Of a DNA stretch of 64,000 bases, positions 46,591 through 58,487 are shown piece by piece. How positions within the stretch are numbered: position 1 is the stretch's first letter; the number at the start of each line of letters is the position of its first letter. Made by a program: the position numbers and the translations under genes. This stretch comes from Hyaloscypha bicolor E (Eukaryota; Ascomycota; Leotiomycetes; Helotiales; Hyaloscyphaceae): positions 62,001 to 126,000 of the forward strand of contig NW_020194512.1 of NCBI RefSeq assembly GCF_002865645.1, in the 5' to 3' direction. The notes under the pieces were generated by a model. That model made no database searches. It saw only the letters and a list, made by a program, of their open reading frames with translations, and was not told the origin of the DNA.

Positions 46591-47966
46591 CACTGTGCTG
46601 TTGGATTCGTTGAAATGATCGCACCCACTGTTTGGTTATTTCTTAAATCAACTTAAAACGCCGCAGCGTTAAAAGATTCCGTCCTTGAGAGTTCCCTTTC
46701 TTCGACGGTCTCTTACAACAAAAACTCGATCTTAGGGACTAAATAAAGTGTTCATATTAGCAAGAAATTGATTGACTAAGGGGATGGAAGTTAAGTAAAT
46801 AGAAAAACTAGATTGTCTGGACCCGACAATTGGAATCTTTGGTTTCTGACCCGAGACCCAGAGGCGGGAAGTACCTCGCCCGAATAGGGGGGGGATCACG
46901 TGACACAAATATGTATAAGTTTTACCCGTCGTCAGAGTCCAAACGGGCATAATGGGCTAATATATTGGTTAAAGTGGACAAATTAAGTCCTATTACCCTT
47001 TTGTCCCCTTCTACAGACTCTCCTGTGACAAAGTTACAGTTCGTGCAGTTACGGCAGTATTTTAATCGGTGTAACCAACATGCTTTCACAGTTCAATGCT
47101 ATATTGTTCAAACTGCCCCAGTGACAATGGCTCAATAGTCCCAATCAATCTCTTCGATCATTAGATCGCACTTTCCTGAGCTTCTGCTCAAAAGACAGGC
47201 AAAAATTACCTTGGTTACAAGAAGGTCGGCTGCAAGCATAATGCTTGCGTATAAGCCGACACGTTGTAGGATCCGCCATCCATCCCCAGTCGGCACCAAA
47301 ATGGTGTCGTTTTACACATTGCCCTAAATACAAATCCCTACCTATCTCACTAGTACGATTAATCGCAACGTTCTACTCCTTATTAGTACAGTGGACCCGA
47401 GCCTCACAAGTACCGCGATGAGCAACATCAGGCTCAAGCTACTTTGGAATAGGAGGTGCATTTGCGTATATGAGATCCATAGCACTCAATATCCCCTCGA
47501 CTCGCAATACATTCATTCAAATTTCCCCTCTTCAAATCTTCTTAAATTTTTAAAAATACTGAATTTCTTCCACGGAAGGATATTGAAATTGAGTGACGCG
47601 TTCTCTGTCTACTGTGAGCTCACTTTTGGCACCTATCTCTCGCGATTCATTTACCTGCAGTTTTGGCTCCTCTGGCTTCGAGTCCAACCTCAACTTCGCC
47701 TAAAGTCCCGACCTCAACCCTTTTCTCATCCCTCTCGGAAAGAAAACAGCCTCGCGTGCAAGGCTGATCGCGGGGCAGATCCCTCGTGTTTCACGTCAAG
47801 ACAACCCCCGCATTAATCTTGGCAACGTCACCCTCCCTCCAACTGCGCCGCACACTGAAACACAGCCCCCTCCCAACCTCAAAACAACTCACCTTCCCTC
47901 TTCCTGTCCTTTAAACAACAATTGATTTCTCCATCCACAATCAAACAACACCATCAAACCATCAAA
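46591..47966. other. intergenic with CT-rich promoter stretch
   Basis: No gene seen. About 47826-47915 is C/T-rich and directly precedes the next gene, consistent with a fungal core promoter and leader. Confidence 0.5.
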
Positions 47967-48632
47967 ATGGCGTCCTCCGAGGCCTTTAAGAAGACCAGCA
48001 AACTCCGCATCTTTCTCTTCATCCTCGCTAGTATAACGTTCTTGTCCGTCATGGTCCTTATGATTTTCCTCGCCACCGACGTCCTCACCATTCCCTACCT
48101 CACACCGGTTGCACACTTCCTCGCTATTATCCTCTCGCCGTTCGTCCCACTGCTCGCACCGCTCATGCTCGGCGCGTTCTTGAAAGTGTGTCAACACCCG
48201 ACCTTTCCAAGGAAGAAGACGTGGGTGTTGATCACAGCGTGTTGGTGTTTTAATCAGGTGCAGAGGGTGTGCAAGGATGTTAAGGGTTTGTGGAGCTGGA
48301 CTGGAGAGGAGGGTGCGCTGGAGCTTTGTGGGTTGAATGAGTGTAAGGGCAGTTGGGTTGAGGTTGGACTGTTGGTTTTGGTGGTGTTGGGACAGTGGAG
48401 GGGATGGCGGTGGGATATGGGATTGGTAGATAATTGGGTTGAGGGGATTGTTGCGCAGAACATCAAGGCAGAGGAAGCAAAGAGGCAGAAGGCTATGGGT
48501 GCGGATATTGAACGAGGACTTGTCGACGGTGACGTGAAGGAAGTCATGGCCGAAGAGGAGGCTGTTGGTGGTGATATGGAGAAGACTGCTCTGCTTGTGG
48601 ATGTTGAGGTGAACGGCGTCGAGAAAGCTTGA
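47967..48632 (+). CDS. small multi-pass membrane protein, function unknown
   Basis: 221 aa, single exon. The start is ATG 47967 in a good context (ATCAAAATGGCG). Two strong hydrophobic segments are seen at about 15-40 (LRIFLFILASITFLSVMVLM) and 45-72 (VAHFLAIILSPFVPLLAPLM), and a weaker one near 133-145 (VEVGLLVLVVLGQW). A charged C-terminal tail of about 60 residues is rich in Glu, Asp and Lys. Two Cys pairs lie between the second and third hydrophobic segments. No catalytic motif and no family name I can give; probably a fungal integral membrane protein of an internal membrane or the plasma membrane. Confidence 0.8.
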   Translation: MASSEAFKKTSKLRIFLFILASITFLSVMVLMIFLATDVLTIPYLTPVAHFLAIILSPFVPLLAPLMLGAFLKVCQHPTFPRKKTWVLITACWCFNQVQRVCKDVKGLWSWTGEEGALELCGLNECKGSWVEVGLLVLVVLGQWRGWRWDMGLVDNWVEGIVAQNIKAEEAKRQKAMGADIERGLVDGDVKEVMAEEEAVGGDMEKTALLVDVEVNGVEKA

Positions 48633-49272
48633 ATGGTTTGACTGGAACCAAGCCTGTAATCAGAACATCAGAGAAGCACTCCTCGGAGTTTTCGTGAGAG
48701 TGGAAGAAAGACGCTCAGCCACACCGGCCTCAGTCTCACGGCCAAAACTACGCCATTGTAACTACAATCTAGTATCGGCTCGCCATTACCGGTCCACTAT
48801 AGAGGAAATTATCTCAAGAAGTACAGCAAAACACAATTGCTTGTTCAATCATCACAACCTCTCACAGCCCCGCTTGTTGAAAACTTGAGACTGGGAGTTA
48901 TTAGGATCGTTAGCTATCCAGTATTCTTGGAATACTGCTCTGCCTTGAATATCTATTTGGAGAAAGCTGAAGCAAAAAAGTCCCAAGGGCCGAATAAGAA
49001 TTCAAAGGCTAATCCAAAATAAGAAGGAACATGAAAACCAACACACGGGTTGAAATGACTAACTTTTCTACACACAACCTTACAGGCTCCATCCTCCCTC
49101 CACCAAACCCCCCAGCAAAATGAGTAACTTTTGGGTGTATCGTACGACCTCCCCATGTTTCAAACCCTCAAGCCCTCGATTTCAGATCATACAAGTAATC
49201 CCGACTATGAACACTTTCACCACCACCATCGCCTGGTCCTCCAAATATCCCATCAGATGCACAAAAAACACA
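48633..49272. other. intergenic, no gene recognised
   Basis: Short frames only. Confidence 0.5.
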
Positions 49273-49500
49273 CTACTTCTCCCCTCTCACCACAGCCCTT
49301 CCCTTGCTACCACCAGTGCTCAAAATCTCCCTTCCACACCACGAGCAAAAATACCTGCCCTGAATCTCCGTGACATGTACACCGAAGAACTGAGGTTCGT
49401 TAGAGGGCTTGGAAGTTGTGGTGATGGAGGAAATGGTTACCGTTGGTTGATTGTTGCCGCTTCGGGGCCAGGAGATGCAGCAGTCCCATTCGATTGCCAT
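49273..49500 (-). CDS. possible small Cys-containing protein or exon
   Basis: ATG at 49500 opens a 75-codon frame beginning MAIEWDCCISWPRSGNNQPT and containing FFGVHVTEIQGRYFCSWCGR, with a CC pair and a CxxC. Codons mostly end in C or G and the composition is protein-like, better than the surrounding frames. It ends at TAG, but the GAGAAG|GTAGTG-like end could also be a splice donor, so the gene may extend left. No signal peptide and no family recognised. The opposite strand is also open here for 128 codons, which weakens the case. Confidence 0.33.
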   Translation of the reverse strand: MAIEWDCCISWPRSGNNQPTVTISSITTTSKPSNEPQFFGVHVTEIQGRYFCSWCGREILSTGGSKGRAVVRGEK

Positions 49501-50300
49501 TGTTAGAGTCTGGGATTGGGTAGTGTGTTAGGTTGAGGGTTTTAAAGTGAGCAGAGGTTGAGTCACGAGGGGGAGTTGCCAGAGGTGCTGGCGGAGTTGG
49601 TGGAGAAAATTAGATGATCGTTTTTGAAGTGGTGAAGGAGAAAGGTTGGTGTTTTGAAATGATTAAATGATTAAACTCGGACTGAAGTTTGGAAACCTGT
49701 TATGGAAAACTGTGCTAACGTAGATGGGAAAGATGTTTGTTTCTACGTGAAAGAGAATGAGACCCTTCACAACCTGAGAGGTATTTATATGCGTGCTGTG
49801 GAGTTCGTGAATGTGAAAGACGTCAAGTGTTGTGAAGTTCGGACTGAGTTAGTGCCTGATTATCGCCTGATTCTGCCTCCACAATGCAAATCGGGATAGA
49901 GAATAAACATCTTTAACAGCTTCGTGAATAAATAGGCTTCAGATGGCAATACTGGTTCCTTGTTCTGCCTGATTTTTGCCTGCACTTCCCGCTTGAGTAA
50001 TGTCCCTTGGGCGAGCAGTACATTAATAATCATAGCATCCAAGATTGAAAGGCTTTATACTTTGTCAATGTTCTCAAAGGCCTTGGAGCATACAAATACC
50101 TGTCTCACAGCGGAACTCGACATTCGCTCGTGGGTTGTGTCGTATATCAAAGAATAACGAACTTCCCGCCATCAAACTCCCAACTGTAAGCCTTGTTACC
50201 TCTCTCCCACCACCAAACATCGCTAATTTAAAATAACTAACGTTCCTCAGGTGGACAAGCCTTTAACAAGAGGCATTCCGCGAAACTTTTTTTTTGACAC
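49501..50300. other. intergenic with one weak small frame
   Basis: A 65-codon plus frame at 49702-49899 (MENCANVDGKDVCFYVKENE, five Cys) starts with ATG and is protein-like but unsupported otherwise. Nothing else is seen. Confidence 0.35.
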
Positions 50301-50500
50301 GCTTCAATGTACTGGGAAACATTGGGACATTGGGGTTTGTGGAATTTTAAAGGTACCAAGGTGTTCTGGGACATTCGAAACACACTGAGCCTTTGGACAG
50401 GCTTCAATGTACTAGGAAACTTTGGGACACTGATGCTTGGAAAAGTTTAGATGTACAAAGTTGCTGTGGAACACTCAAAGAACACCAGGGCTCCAAGGGC
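50301..50500. repeat. two diverged tandem copies of a 100-bp unit
   Basis: GCTTCAATGTACT begins at 50301 and again at exactly 50401. The following bases stay alignable: GGGAAACATTGGGACATTG in the first copy against AGGAAACTTTGGGACACTG in the second, then weaker similarity to about 50500. Older minisatellite or decayed duplication; non-coding as far as I can see. Confidence 0.75.
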
Positions 50501-50733
50501 AATAGCAACTTGACTTAAAGAAAAAAGCACGAAAATGCTCCCGAAGCTTGGTGCCAGGGTCCTAAGCTGCAAGCCCATGCTCCAAACGCCCGCTCCCAAG
50601 TCGCCAAGCTCTTTGATATCGCGGCATCTCGTCATCTCGTCGTATCTCGTCACCATCAATCATCATATCTTCTCCCTTCTGAGCATATCCCTGGACTCTG
50701 GTATCTTCCCTCTGTCTCCCTAACATCTCTCAT

Positions 50734-51534
50734 CTACTCCTCCCCATCCCCGACAATCCTCACCCCACCTCCCGTCCCTCTCTCCTCAGCCTGCCGCCTC
50801 GCCACCCTCCTCCTCTCCACCTCCCCCACCAAGCCCTTGAAATAAACCTCCGCCTGAACCGTCGCTGAATACGCAACCGGCGTCCAACTCCACACATTTC
50901 TGACCTCGGAGTCCGCGCCGGCTGCCAATAGCGTCCTCAACACTAGTAAATGCCCATTGGAACTCGCATAGTGCAACGCTGTGTTGCCATCCACGTCTTT
51001 ATTCCGCAGACATTCCTCAGGGCCGCCTGGCGCGAAGGTCAATAGGATTTGCAGGCAGGTATCGTGTCCACCCTCGCTGGCGAAGATGATTGCGTCTCTG
51101 CCTCTTATATCCCGCTTCGGTATTGCTGCGGGGAAGGCGGTGCAGAGCAAGTGCACAGCTTCTGTATGTCCAGCCCGAGACGCGAGCATAAGCGGCGTCT
51201 GGTGGTCCTCATTCAACGATATGCCCTCCTTTTCGTGGTGTAGTGAGAGCAGGACCTTGATAACGGGCACCAGGCCCAGTGAGGAAGCCAGGTGTAGAGA
51301 AGTGTTTGAGAGGCCCGTTGGGAAGCGGAGAGGCCCGTTGGGAACCGTAGGGGAGGTATCGGGGTTGCGGAGGAGGCGCGGGTGGGAGTGGAGGATGCGG
51401 GAGACGAGGAGAGGGTCGGAGGCGTGGATTGCGCGGCGGAGGCGGAGGGAGGGGTCGATCCTGGGGCGGAGGGTTAGCTTGCTGAATAGGTTTATGGCAT
51501 GGTTTGGGAATGGGGTCATACATCGTGAGAGCAT
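50734..51534 (-). CDS. ankyrin-repeat protein
   Basis: 266 aa from the first in-frame ATG at 51534 (MLSRCMTPFPNHAINLFSKL); a second Met five codons on, at 51519, is equally plausible. The frame is open further upstream but without ATG. Ankyrin repeats run from about residue 30 to 230. The first repeats are diverged; the later ones are clear: TPLMLASRAGHTEAVHLLC, DAIIFASEGGHDTCLQILL and NTALHYASSNGHLLVLRTLL. A Glu/Arg-rich helical tail follows (VERRRVARRQAEER). No other domain is present, so it is probably a protein-interaction scaffold; small stand-alone ankyrin proteins of this kind are common in filamentous fungi and their partners are unknown. Confidence 0.85.
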   Translation of the reverse strand: MLSRCMTPFPNHAINLFSKLTLRPRIDPSLRLRRAIHASDPLLVSRILHSHPRLLRNPDTSPTVPNGPLRFPTGLSNTSLHLASSLGLVPVIKVLLSLHHEKEGISLNEDHQTPLMLASRAGHTEAVHLLCTAFPAAIPKRDIRGRDAIIFASEGGHDTCLQILLTFAPGGPEECLRNKDVDGNTALHYASSNGHLLVLRTLLAAGADSEVRNVWSWTPVAYSATVQAEVYFKGLVGEVERRRVARRQAEERGTGGGVRIVGDGEE

Positions 51535-52247
51535 GTCTTCTTGGGTTGATTTGCACCGCAAACAAGAAGCAGAAACAGCGACAATAACGTCGATGTGTGA
51601 CGTTCCGTCAGGGTGTTGACGGTTGGTCGTCAAATCTAGCTCGTTTCTGGGGTCTCGGTTGTTTTGGGGAGGCTCAGCCGCTTCATCAAACGACCGGCGT
51701 CTCAACACCGTAACCGCACGCTCCAGAGATTAGATGGGCATGATGAACGCCGCCCCGCGCAATTTGATTATGGCCCCCTGCACGTCTGATCATCCGTCTG
51801 AGTCTCCTGCCGACACGGGCGGCGTTTGAGAACCCGTATCATATCCATCGGATCTAATCTTAGCCAGCAAGCCGTTCGTCCCCAGTCCAACGTCACCTGC
51901 TGAAGATCTAAGATTAGATGAACTTTTGATCTGAGGTCGAAATTCAGATAGGAGATTTTGAGGAAGAAAAAGGTGAAGGCAAGTCTATGAACATTAGAAT
52001 TTTGCTTGCTTTACTTCAAGAGGACGATTTATAGACAAATGACATTTGACACGGTAAGTTCCTGATTCTCTTGAGAAAAGGCACACTTCTCCCGCCATCG
52101 TGCAGCAGCCCCACAACTGCCTGCCAGATCGACGACGGACATGAAAAAAACACCACCCCATCCCATTCAATTCCGGGTCTCCTCCATCGTCATTAAACTC
52201 CGATGTCCCCATTCTATATCCAAGCTGCCGCCCCCCGGCCACGCTAC
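51535..52247. other. intergenic between two minus-strand genes
   Basis: No gene supported; it should hold the ankyrin gene promoter and the secreted-protein 3' UTR. Confidence 0.5.
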
Positions 52248-53411
52248 TTACGCGATGAATTCACGCTTCGCTCTTCGGGCACCACCCTTACCGCCCTTGC
52301 CACCCGCTTGACCTCCTCCAAATTGAGCCCCTCCCTTGCCTGCTGCCTGTCCTTGTCCCTTGGCTGCGGCGGCTCCTGATGCTTGTGCCTGTCCGGCATT
52401 GGCAGTCCCAGCGTTGGTGGCAGCTGGAGATGCCTGCGCGGCTGCGGCTCCCGCCTTTCCGTTGCCCTTTGCTGCGGCGGCGGTATTGGTGGCAGTTGCA
52501 CCAGCAGCGCTGGATTGGGCAACGTTGACATCTGGGCCGAGTGCAACAGCCGAGGCAGCGGCGGCGGCAGCAGCAATACCTTTTGCGCCGTTGTTGGCAG
52601 CAACGTTTATGGTATTGCCGTTTCCTGAGACGACGAACTTGGTGCAGTCATCGGGAGTTCCACGTTGAGCGACGGGCATGAGGACGGGCTGATGGTTGGA
52701 TGCTGAAGTCATGGTGCATACGCGGTAGTTGCCCGCTGGAAGACCACCTGTCACCACAGCGGTCAAGCCACCATTCCCGTCACCGGCGTCGTTGATGCCC
52801 TTGAAGAATGCGAACTGCGTGGCATCGAGCGGTTGAGTGGGGTTCAGGTTTTGACCGAGATCCTGAACAGTAACATGAGTGTGTCCAACGACCTTTCCAC
52901 CGGATAGAGCTTGCGGTGCAGCGTAATATGTGGCATCTGCGTTGGTGAAAGAACCGGCAACAAGATTCGCAACCTGGACGGTGATATTGAAATCCGTGTC
53001 TGAAGGAATTTCGGCACCGTTCTGTTGTGGGTTGGTAATGATACATGAGATCATGGAGGTCTTTGCGGGAATGTCTCCCATTGCTACTTTGGATTAACAT
53101 ATGCTTGCCATGGCGAGAAGGGTCTGCCGCTTACGGATACCGTTACATGAGCCAGTGGTGAATTGAAGACCGTTCGTCAGTGTCTTCCCAGCACAGATAT
53201 TTATGAAGTTGTTTACCGATGTGGCCGACGCAGCTTGACCAGCCTCAGATCCAGTCTCCTGTTGTCCATCGTTGAATGAACCGCTCTGGATGGCATTGGC
53301 GGCGAGTGTTGTGCTGTCTGCGGCTGCTGCTGCTGCGTTGTTCGCAGGGGAAGGGTTGGCATAAACTGCAGCAGCGAACACCGTAGCGCAGGCAACTTGA
53401 GTAAAACGCAT
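52248..53411 (-). CDS. secreted fungal protein of the family often mislabelled 'ribosomal protein s17'
   Basis: Two exons, complement(53135..53411) and complement(52248..53083), 370 aa. The signal peptide MRFTQVACATVFAAAVYA is followed by an Ala-rich stretch. The conserved core begins NNFINICAGKTLTNGLQFTT and CNGIPMGDIPAK, the latter spanning the junction. It continues through YYAAPQALSGGKVVGHTHVT, QFAFFKGINDAGDGNGGL, LPAGNYRVCTMTSASNHQPV and VAQRGTPDDCTKF. The last 120 residues are Ala/Gly/Gln-rich low complexity ending GGARRAKREFIA, which has no GPI-signal hydrophobic end. Homologs are secreted proteins in many ascomycetes with no known enzymatic activity. The ribosomal label is a legacy error, in my judgement. 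Intron 53084-53134 has a GTAAGC donor; using the nearby GTATCC donor would break the conserved GIPMGD. Confidence 0.87.
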
Positions 53412-56400
53412 CTTGAAGATATGAGTGTTCGGAGGGGGACAAGAGGCCGGGCGAACTACAAAAAGCTGTACAGGAAGTATCAAAAGGAATGAATGTGATC
53501 CGTCGAGGCGTGAAGGGTAATTAGATGCACGGTCAACGTGATCTGCTTGACTGGCAAGATGAAGATAAAAAAGAGGGAATAGAAAGAGAGAAGCCCGCCG
53601 GATTGTCGAAGCAAAATAGGAGAGAAGTTGCTTGGGGATAGTGAGTGGAGTGAGAAGGAACAATGGGATGAGGGTGGGTGAGTACTTATTGTAGATGCTT
53701 GGCATCCGTACTTTAATTCTGCGGGTCCATGAGGATTAGACAGGACCAGCCGGATCCCGCACATATTGGCAATGGAGATCCCGTTGTCGCATTGAAAGCT
53801 TGAAACTGGACGTGAGGTTGGAGCTGTCGCAGTCATGGGTGACCTGCCATCTTAAAGCAGACAAGCGGGAGATCAGGCGGATTCAAATTATCAAACCTTT
53901 GGTCTAGTCTGATCTCGGCAAGGCGGTTAGATCGCGGCGAATGCTTGCCAGTGCTTGAATCCAGGGAGTGGCGCCAGCTGAGGGGAGGAGAAAGGAGTTG
54001 GGGAGGGGTGGGGGTGGTCGAGGGTTCAGGGGTTGTCAATAAGCGAAAACGTTGATTGTTAGAGGTGAGTCTTGGTAAAACGGGTTTTTTCCAACGAGCG
54101 CCTTAGGGCCAGTGGCTCTTCCACACTGGGATCGCCGAAACCGCGAACGGTGTGAGGTCTTTCATGGTCCGGGGTGATCGAAACTGTGGCATCTATCAAG
54201 TCTAATCATATCAGATTAATTGCTGCGCGGCCTTCAGTGCGTCCAGCTAGGGTTACGGGGGTGAGCGTAGCAACTCCTCGCGAGTCAACCACTCATAACG
54301 GCCCATTCCGCGATCCTAGATTAGAATCCGGTTGCAAGGTTCCACTTATCAAACGTCCGACTTCGACTCTGGCGCATCCCAAGCTTCCTCCCCAAGTCCA
54401 ACTTGGGACGAATCCACAATTGCAAGGAAGAAAGAACTCGGCCTCCAGCTCGCATTCAGTGGGTCGTCTTGGCTCCGGACTCTGGATGGCAGCTCTTGGT
54501 ATTGCTTGATGTTTTCTTGGTGCTGCTTGTTCGTCAAGTCTTGGTGCGGTGAAGCGAAGATCTACACTTCCCCCGCGAGAAATGTCTTGGTACAAAGATT
54601 CAAGCATTAACTTTCCGCGGGCATTGGTCTGATTTTTTTGGCGTAGCTTAAACCACGAGGATGTCAAACCATTGCGACATGGGAATTTTTCTTTAATTGG
54701 CAGGCCTGCGAGTACCGGTGGCATGGGTCTCATCCCGCGGCCTTCTAATCAAGGTTCAACCAGATTTCACATCGCTACCATTCCCCGAACGACTTCAGCT
54801 GCCATCTGATGTCAAGAAACAGAGGCTATGCTCCGTGACGTTATCCACTTGTTAAAGACGAAGTTAATGTGGCGTTTTGAAGTTTACAGTGCCCCCTTGA
54901 TCTCAGGCAAGAATTATAAGCTTGTCTGTAGAAAGATCTTGCCTCCGTACCCACAATCCACCTTTTGTATGGGTTTCCTCACGGATACACAGTTTCGCCG
55001 TGATTCATTCGGGAAGCCAGCGTCCGGCCTTTCCAGTTAGATCGGCCCCCATCCCCGATGTTGGTTGACAGGTGCCGTCCGAGGTTTCCTCTGTTCTGAT
55101 CGTCACGTTTCAACCTTGTCTCATCGCAGGATCTGATTAAACGTTAACACGGGTGCTACGGCAAACGCACAGATCGGGGCCGGAATCGAGCCAATCCTCT
55201 TGACTTGCCCTTGGCAACAAACTTTGCCCTCTTCAAGATGATGTTTGAAGCTTGGATTATGTTGGAGCGCTTTAGAATCAAAAGGTGAATCCATCGGGGT
55301 GCAAGTTTGTCCTCCCTTCGTTCGACTCGTTCAAATGTATCGAGGGCCGAGGAGGCTCTTGATTGTGGTCGCCAAGAGCTTCTTGCCCCGGCAAAGAGTC
55401 TTTCTATTTTACTCGTAAGTTCCACTTTGGGTCTTTGTTTCTATCGGCAAATGCTCGAAGACCCGAGAAGCCAAGACCTCTCCTTGAGATCCTCAAACTG
55501 CATGAAGCTTGGACTTCCCTCCAGGTCGCTGATCTTTCCATTGCAGTTTGTTGATTCCACATCTTTGTATCTCGTCCGCTGGCGTACCCGAATGTGTCGA
55601 GGATCTCCCAAGAAGCTGCACGAATCTACGAGTTGAAGTTTGGCAATGTCTTCATGTCCCATTGTATTTCCAATATCTCAGCTTGGGCCGACAACCAGAG
55701 ATCAATCGACGGAAATTGCATGTTTCCTCGCTTCTCATCGTAGTCATTTCGTACGTCTCGACCTGCGACGTATTCGTCTCCCCAAGGCTTGGATTTCATT
55801 TCTCTTCTGCTGACAATATGTAAAATCTGACATCGTCAGCAACAGACTGCTCAGACAGTTCTTCTAATCTGTGAGAGGCAGCAATATTGCATCTCGGGGC
55901 CGGAATGTGAAGTTCCACGGTCTGATCACCTCTTCATGCCGAACGGCTAATTTTCATTTGCTCTCTCCCCATCTCACAACAGGTGAATTTTGATTCCATC
56001 TTTCCCAATGTCCGTGCCAACTGTTCAGTGGGTCCCAATTGTTCAGATGACGCCAGGGACTTGGCGAACTCAGCCGCGACTCATATCCACAGATGAAGAG
56101 ATCGAGACTCAGCTTGGCGAACTTCTGTCTTGGAGACCTGAAAATCTTCGATGCCCACAAGTGTCCAAGAGATTCAGCTTCTCTTGGTGGCTTGGCAGAA
56201 ATTGTTTCTGAAACCTCGTCGGTCAAGACCTAGCCTTGTTTCCCCAGATGGCCCACATGTGGTCTGAAGTTTTCAAAAACAGCCAAGGAATCGCACCACC
56301 GAGAAGCCAAGAGCCAAAGGGTGTATCAGGAGAAAGCCAAGGACATGTGGAGACGGTGAGGATGTATAAGAGCCTTGAAATTCTCTTTTCTCTCTTTCAC

Positions 56401-57688
56401 TTGAACATATTTGAAGACAAATACACGACGAGAGTATCGTAGTCTAGCGATATCTCACCCCAAGAGCAATACATATGAAAACGAGAGCTTCAGCGAAGAC
56501 ACATCAATGAAGCGAAGAATGAGCATGGCGAGCCGTGGAAATTCGTTTGGGCTCTTGACCCGTCCGGTGTCGTATGAGGCAGGTACTCCATTGCAGAGGG
56601 GAGCTAGGATACAACATCGAGATTGAGCAATACCACCGTGGTACAGGTGACGGTATAACCAAGTACGAGAATCAACGCAGCGGTCATATGAATGATCAGC
56701 GATGCAATAATCGGCCACATTATTGGAGCGAAATGGCGCCTGAAAACCAGATTATGGACCTAGTGCCAGGCTTCCAAGAAGCCGCACAATTCTTCGACCA
56801 CGGTTAAAGAGCAATTCGCCGGCTCTGACAATGAGGAGGAAAGAAGAGTTCATTGGGTCATTGGGACACCTTTACCGTCTTGGGTACGTTTGATCGTGGG
56901 ACGTTCCATCCATTCTCAATCCACTAGGTTTTGGCGGAAAGATTCGAAATGATGCTCAGCCCGAGGAAGGATCGGCATCCACAGATTCAAAGCTTCTAAT
57001 TAAATAGTGAGGAAAGGGAAGGGGTTTCGAGAGCAACAGAACAAAGCTGGATGCAAGGGAAAGGGGAACGGAAGAGAAAACCACGATGCAATCACGTGCG
57101 GCTATTTTAGCGCAATTTCGGGTTTGCTGGCGCAGGAAGGTTAAGGGTACGGCGCAGGAAACTGAAGCGACTTCTCATACTCCCTTCCTTCGACCATATC
57201 ACGTCAGCTTGCTCCCTTTCTCCAGAAATCTTCTTTCTCCCAATTCCTTCTCGTCACTTCCACTACGCAGAAGCACTCGCGATCCCCAAAATCCGCTCAA
57301 AAACAGCACTCCGCTCTTTTCTAAGCACCTTGAATACCGAAATACTTTTGTTCGCACAAAACTCGTACGCCCTCCAGACTCAAACAGACCGCCAATATGC
57401 CACTGATAGTTGGCGATAGTCGGACAATGTCTTCCCCAGAGCCACGTTTCGTGAAACGCCCCAGTAAGCAAGAAACCCGGAGTCGCAACATCTCTCTGCG
57501 AGCCGATATCGTTCTGGTGGTTCGGGCGCAGAAAGAGGCGGCGACTCGCACTCCCCCAAGATCTTCCCCCCTTCTCCCCATTCTTCCCACTCAACGTTCT
57601 ACAATCAATTTCGATCCCAACATCGATCTTAACACTGCAAAAGAATTATTCAACATAATCTCTTGCATAACAGCTGATCTTCATCGCA
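53412..57688. other. 4.3 kb intergenic, no gene recognised
   Basis: Many short frames on both strands, none with a family match. The last 500 nt hold overlapping open frames on both strands (57086-57406, 57199-57594) and are probably leader and promoter of EMG1. Confidence 0.5.
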
Positions 57689-58487
57689 ATGTCAGGAACC
57701 CAGTCAGCACCACCTCCAGCCCTCCCGCAGTTGACGGCCGAGCAGCACATTCCTATTCCGTCCTCCGATAAAGACTCGCAGCGCCTGATCGTTGTCCTCT
57801 CCAATGCCAGTCTCGAGACCTACAAGGCCAGCTTCGGTGGCAATAGACCAGGTGGACAAAGAGAGGAGAAGTACAGTCTCCTCAATTCAGACGAACATAT
57901 TGGCGTCATGAGGAAGATGAATCGCGATATTAGCGATGCCCGACCAGATATTACTCACCAGGTTCGAAGAGCTACGATCCAATATCACAACAAATGCTGA
58001 CTATTCGCAGTGTCTACTCACCCTTCTCGACTCTCCAATCAACAAGGCAGGCAAACTTCAGATCTACATCCACACTGCCAAGGGTGTCCTCATCGAAGTC
58101 AGCCCAACCGTTCGCATCCCACGTACCTTCAAGCGATTCGCTGGTCTCATGGTCCAACTCCTCCACCGCCTCTCCATTCGATCTGTCAACTCTCAAGAGA
58201 AGCTGCTGAAGGTCATTCCGAACCCAATCTCTGATCATTTACCGCCAAATTGCCGCAAGATCACACTAAGCTTCGATGCCCCACTGGTACGAGTTCGGGA
58301 ATACGTGGAGAACTTAAATGAGAAGGAGAGCATCTGCGTGTTTGTCGGGGCTATGGCCAAGGGCACGGATAACTTTGCAGACGAATACGTGGACGAGAAG
58401 ATCGCCATCAGCAACTACAGCCTTTCCGCCAGTGTGGCATGCAGCAAATTCTGCCACGCCGCAGAAGATGTATGGGGCATCGTCTAG
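57689..58487 (+). CDS. EMG1: 18S rRNA pseudouridine N1-methyltransferase EMG1/NEP1
   Basis: SPOUT-class methyltransferase needed for small-subunit ribosome biogenesis in the nucleolus; it methylates a hypermodified pseudouridine in 18S rRNA. Two exons, 57689..57961 and 58011..58487, join through a 49-nt intron with a TGCTGAC branch site to give 249 aa. The start is ATG 57689 ([14 protein letters not shown]). Landmarks are [55 protein letters not shown] and [19 protein letters not shown], and the terminal [20 protein letters not shown] holds the SAM-binding knot. Length and motifs match the yeast protein closely. No anomalies. Confidence 0.97.

Noticed and set aside
57086..57594. Overlapping frames of 106 to 131 codons just upstream of EMG1
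   Set aside because: Both strands are open at once and neither resembles a known protein; position fits a 5' leader.
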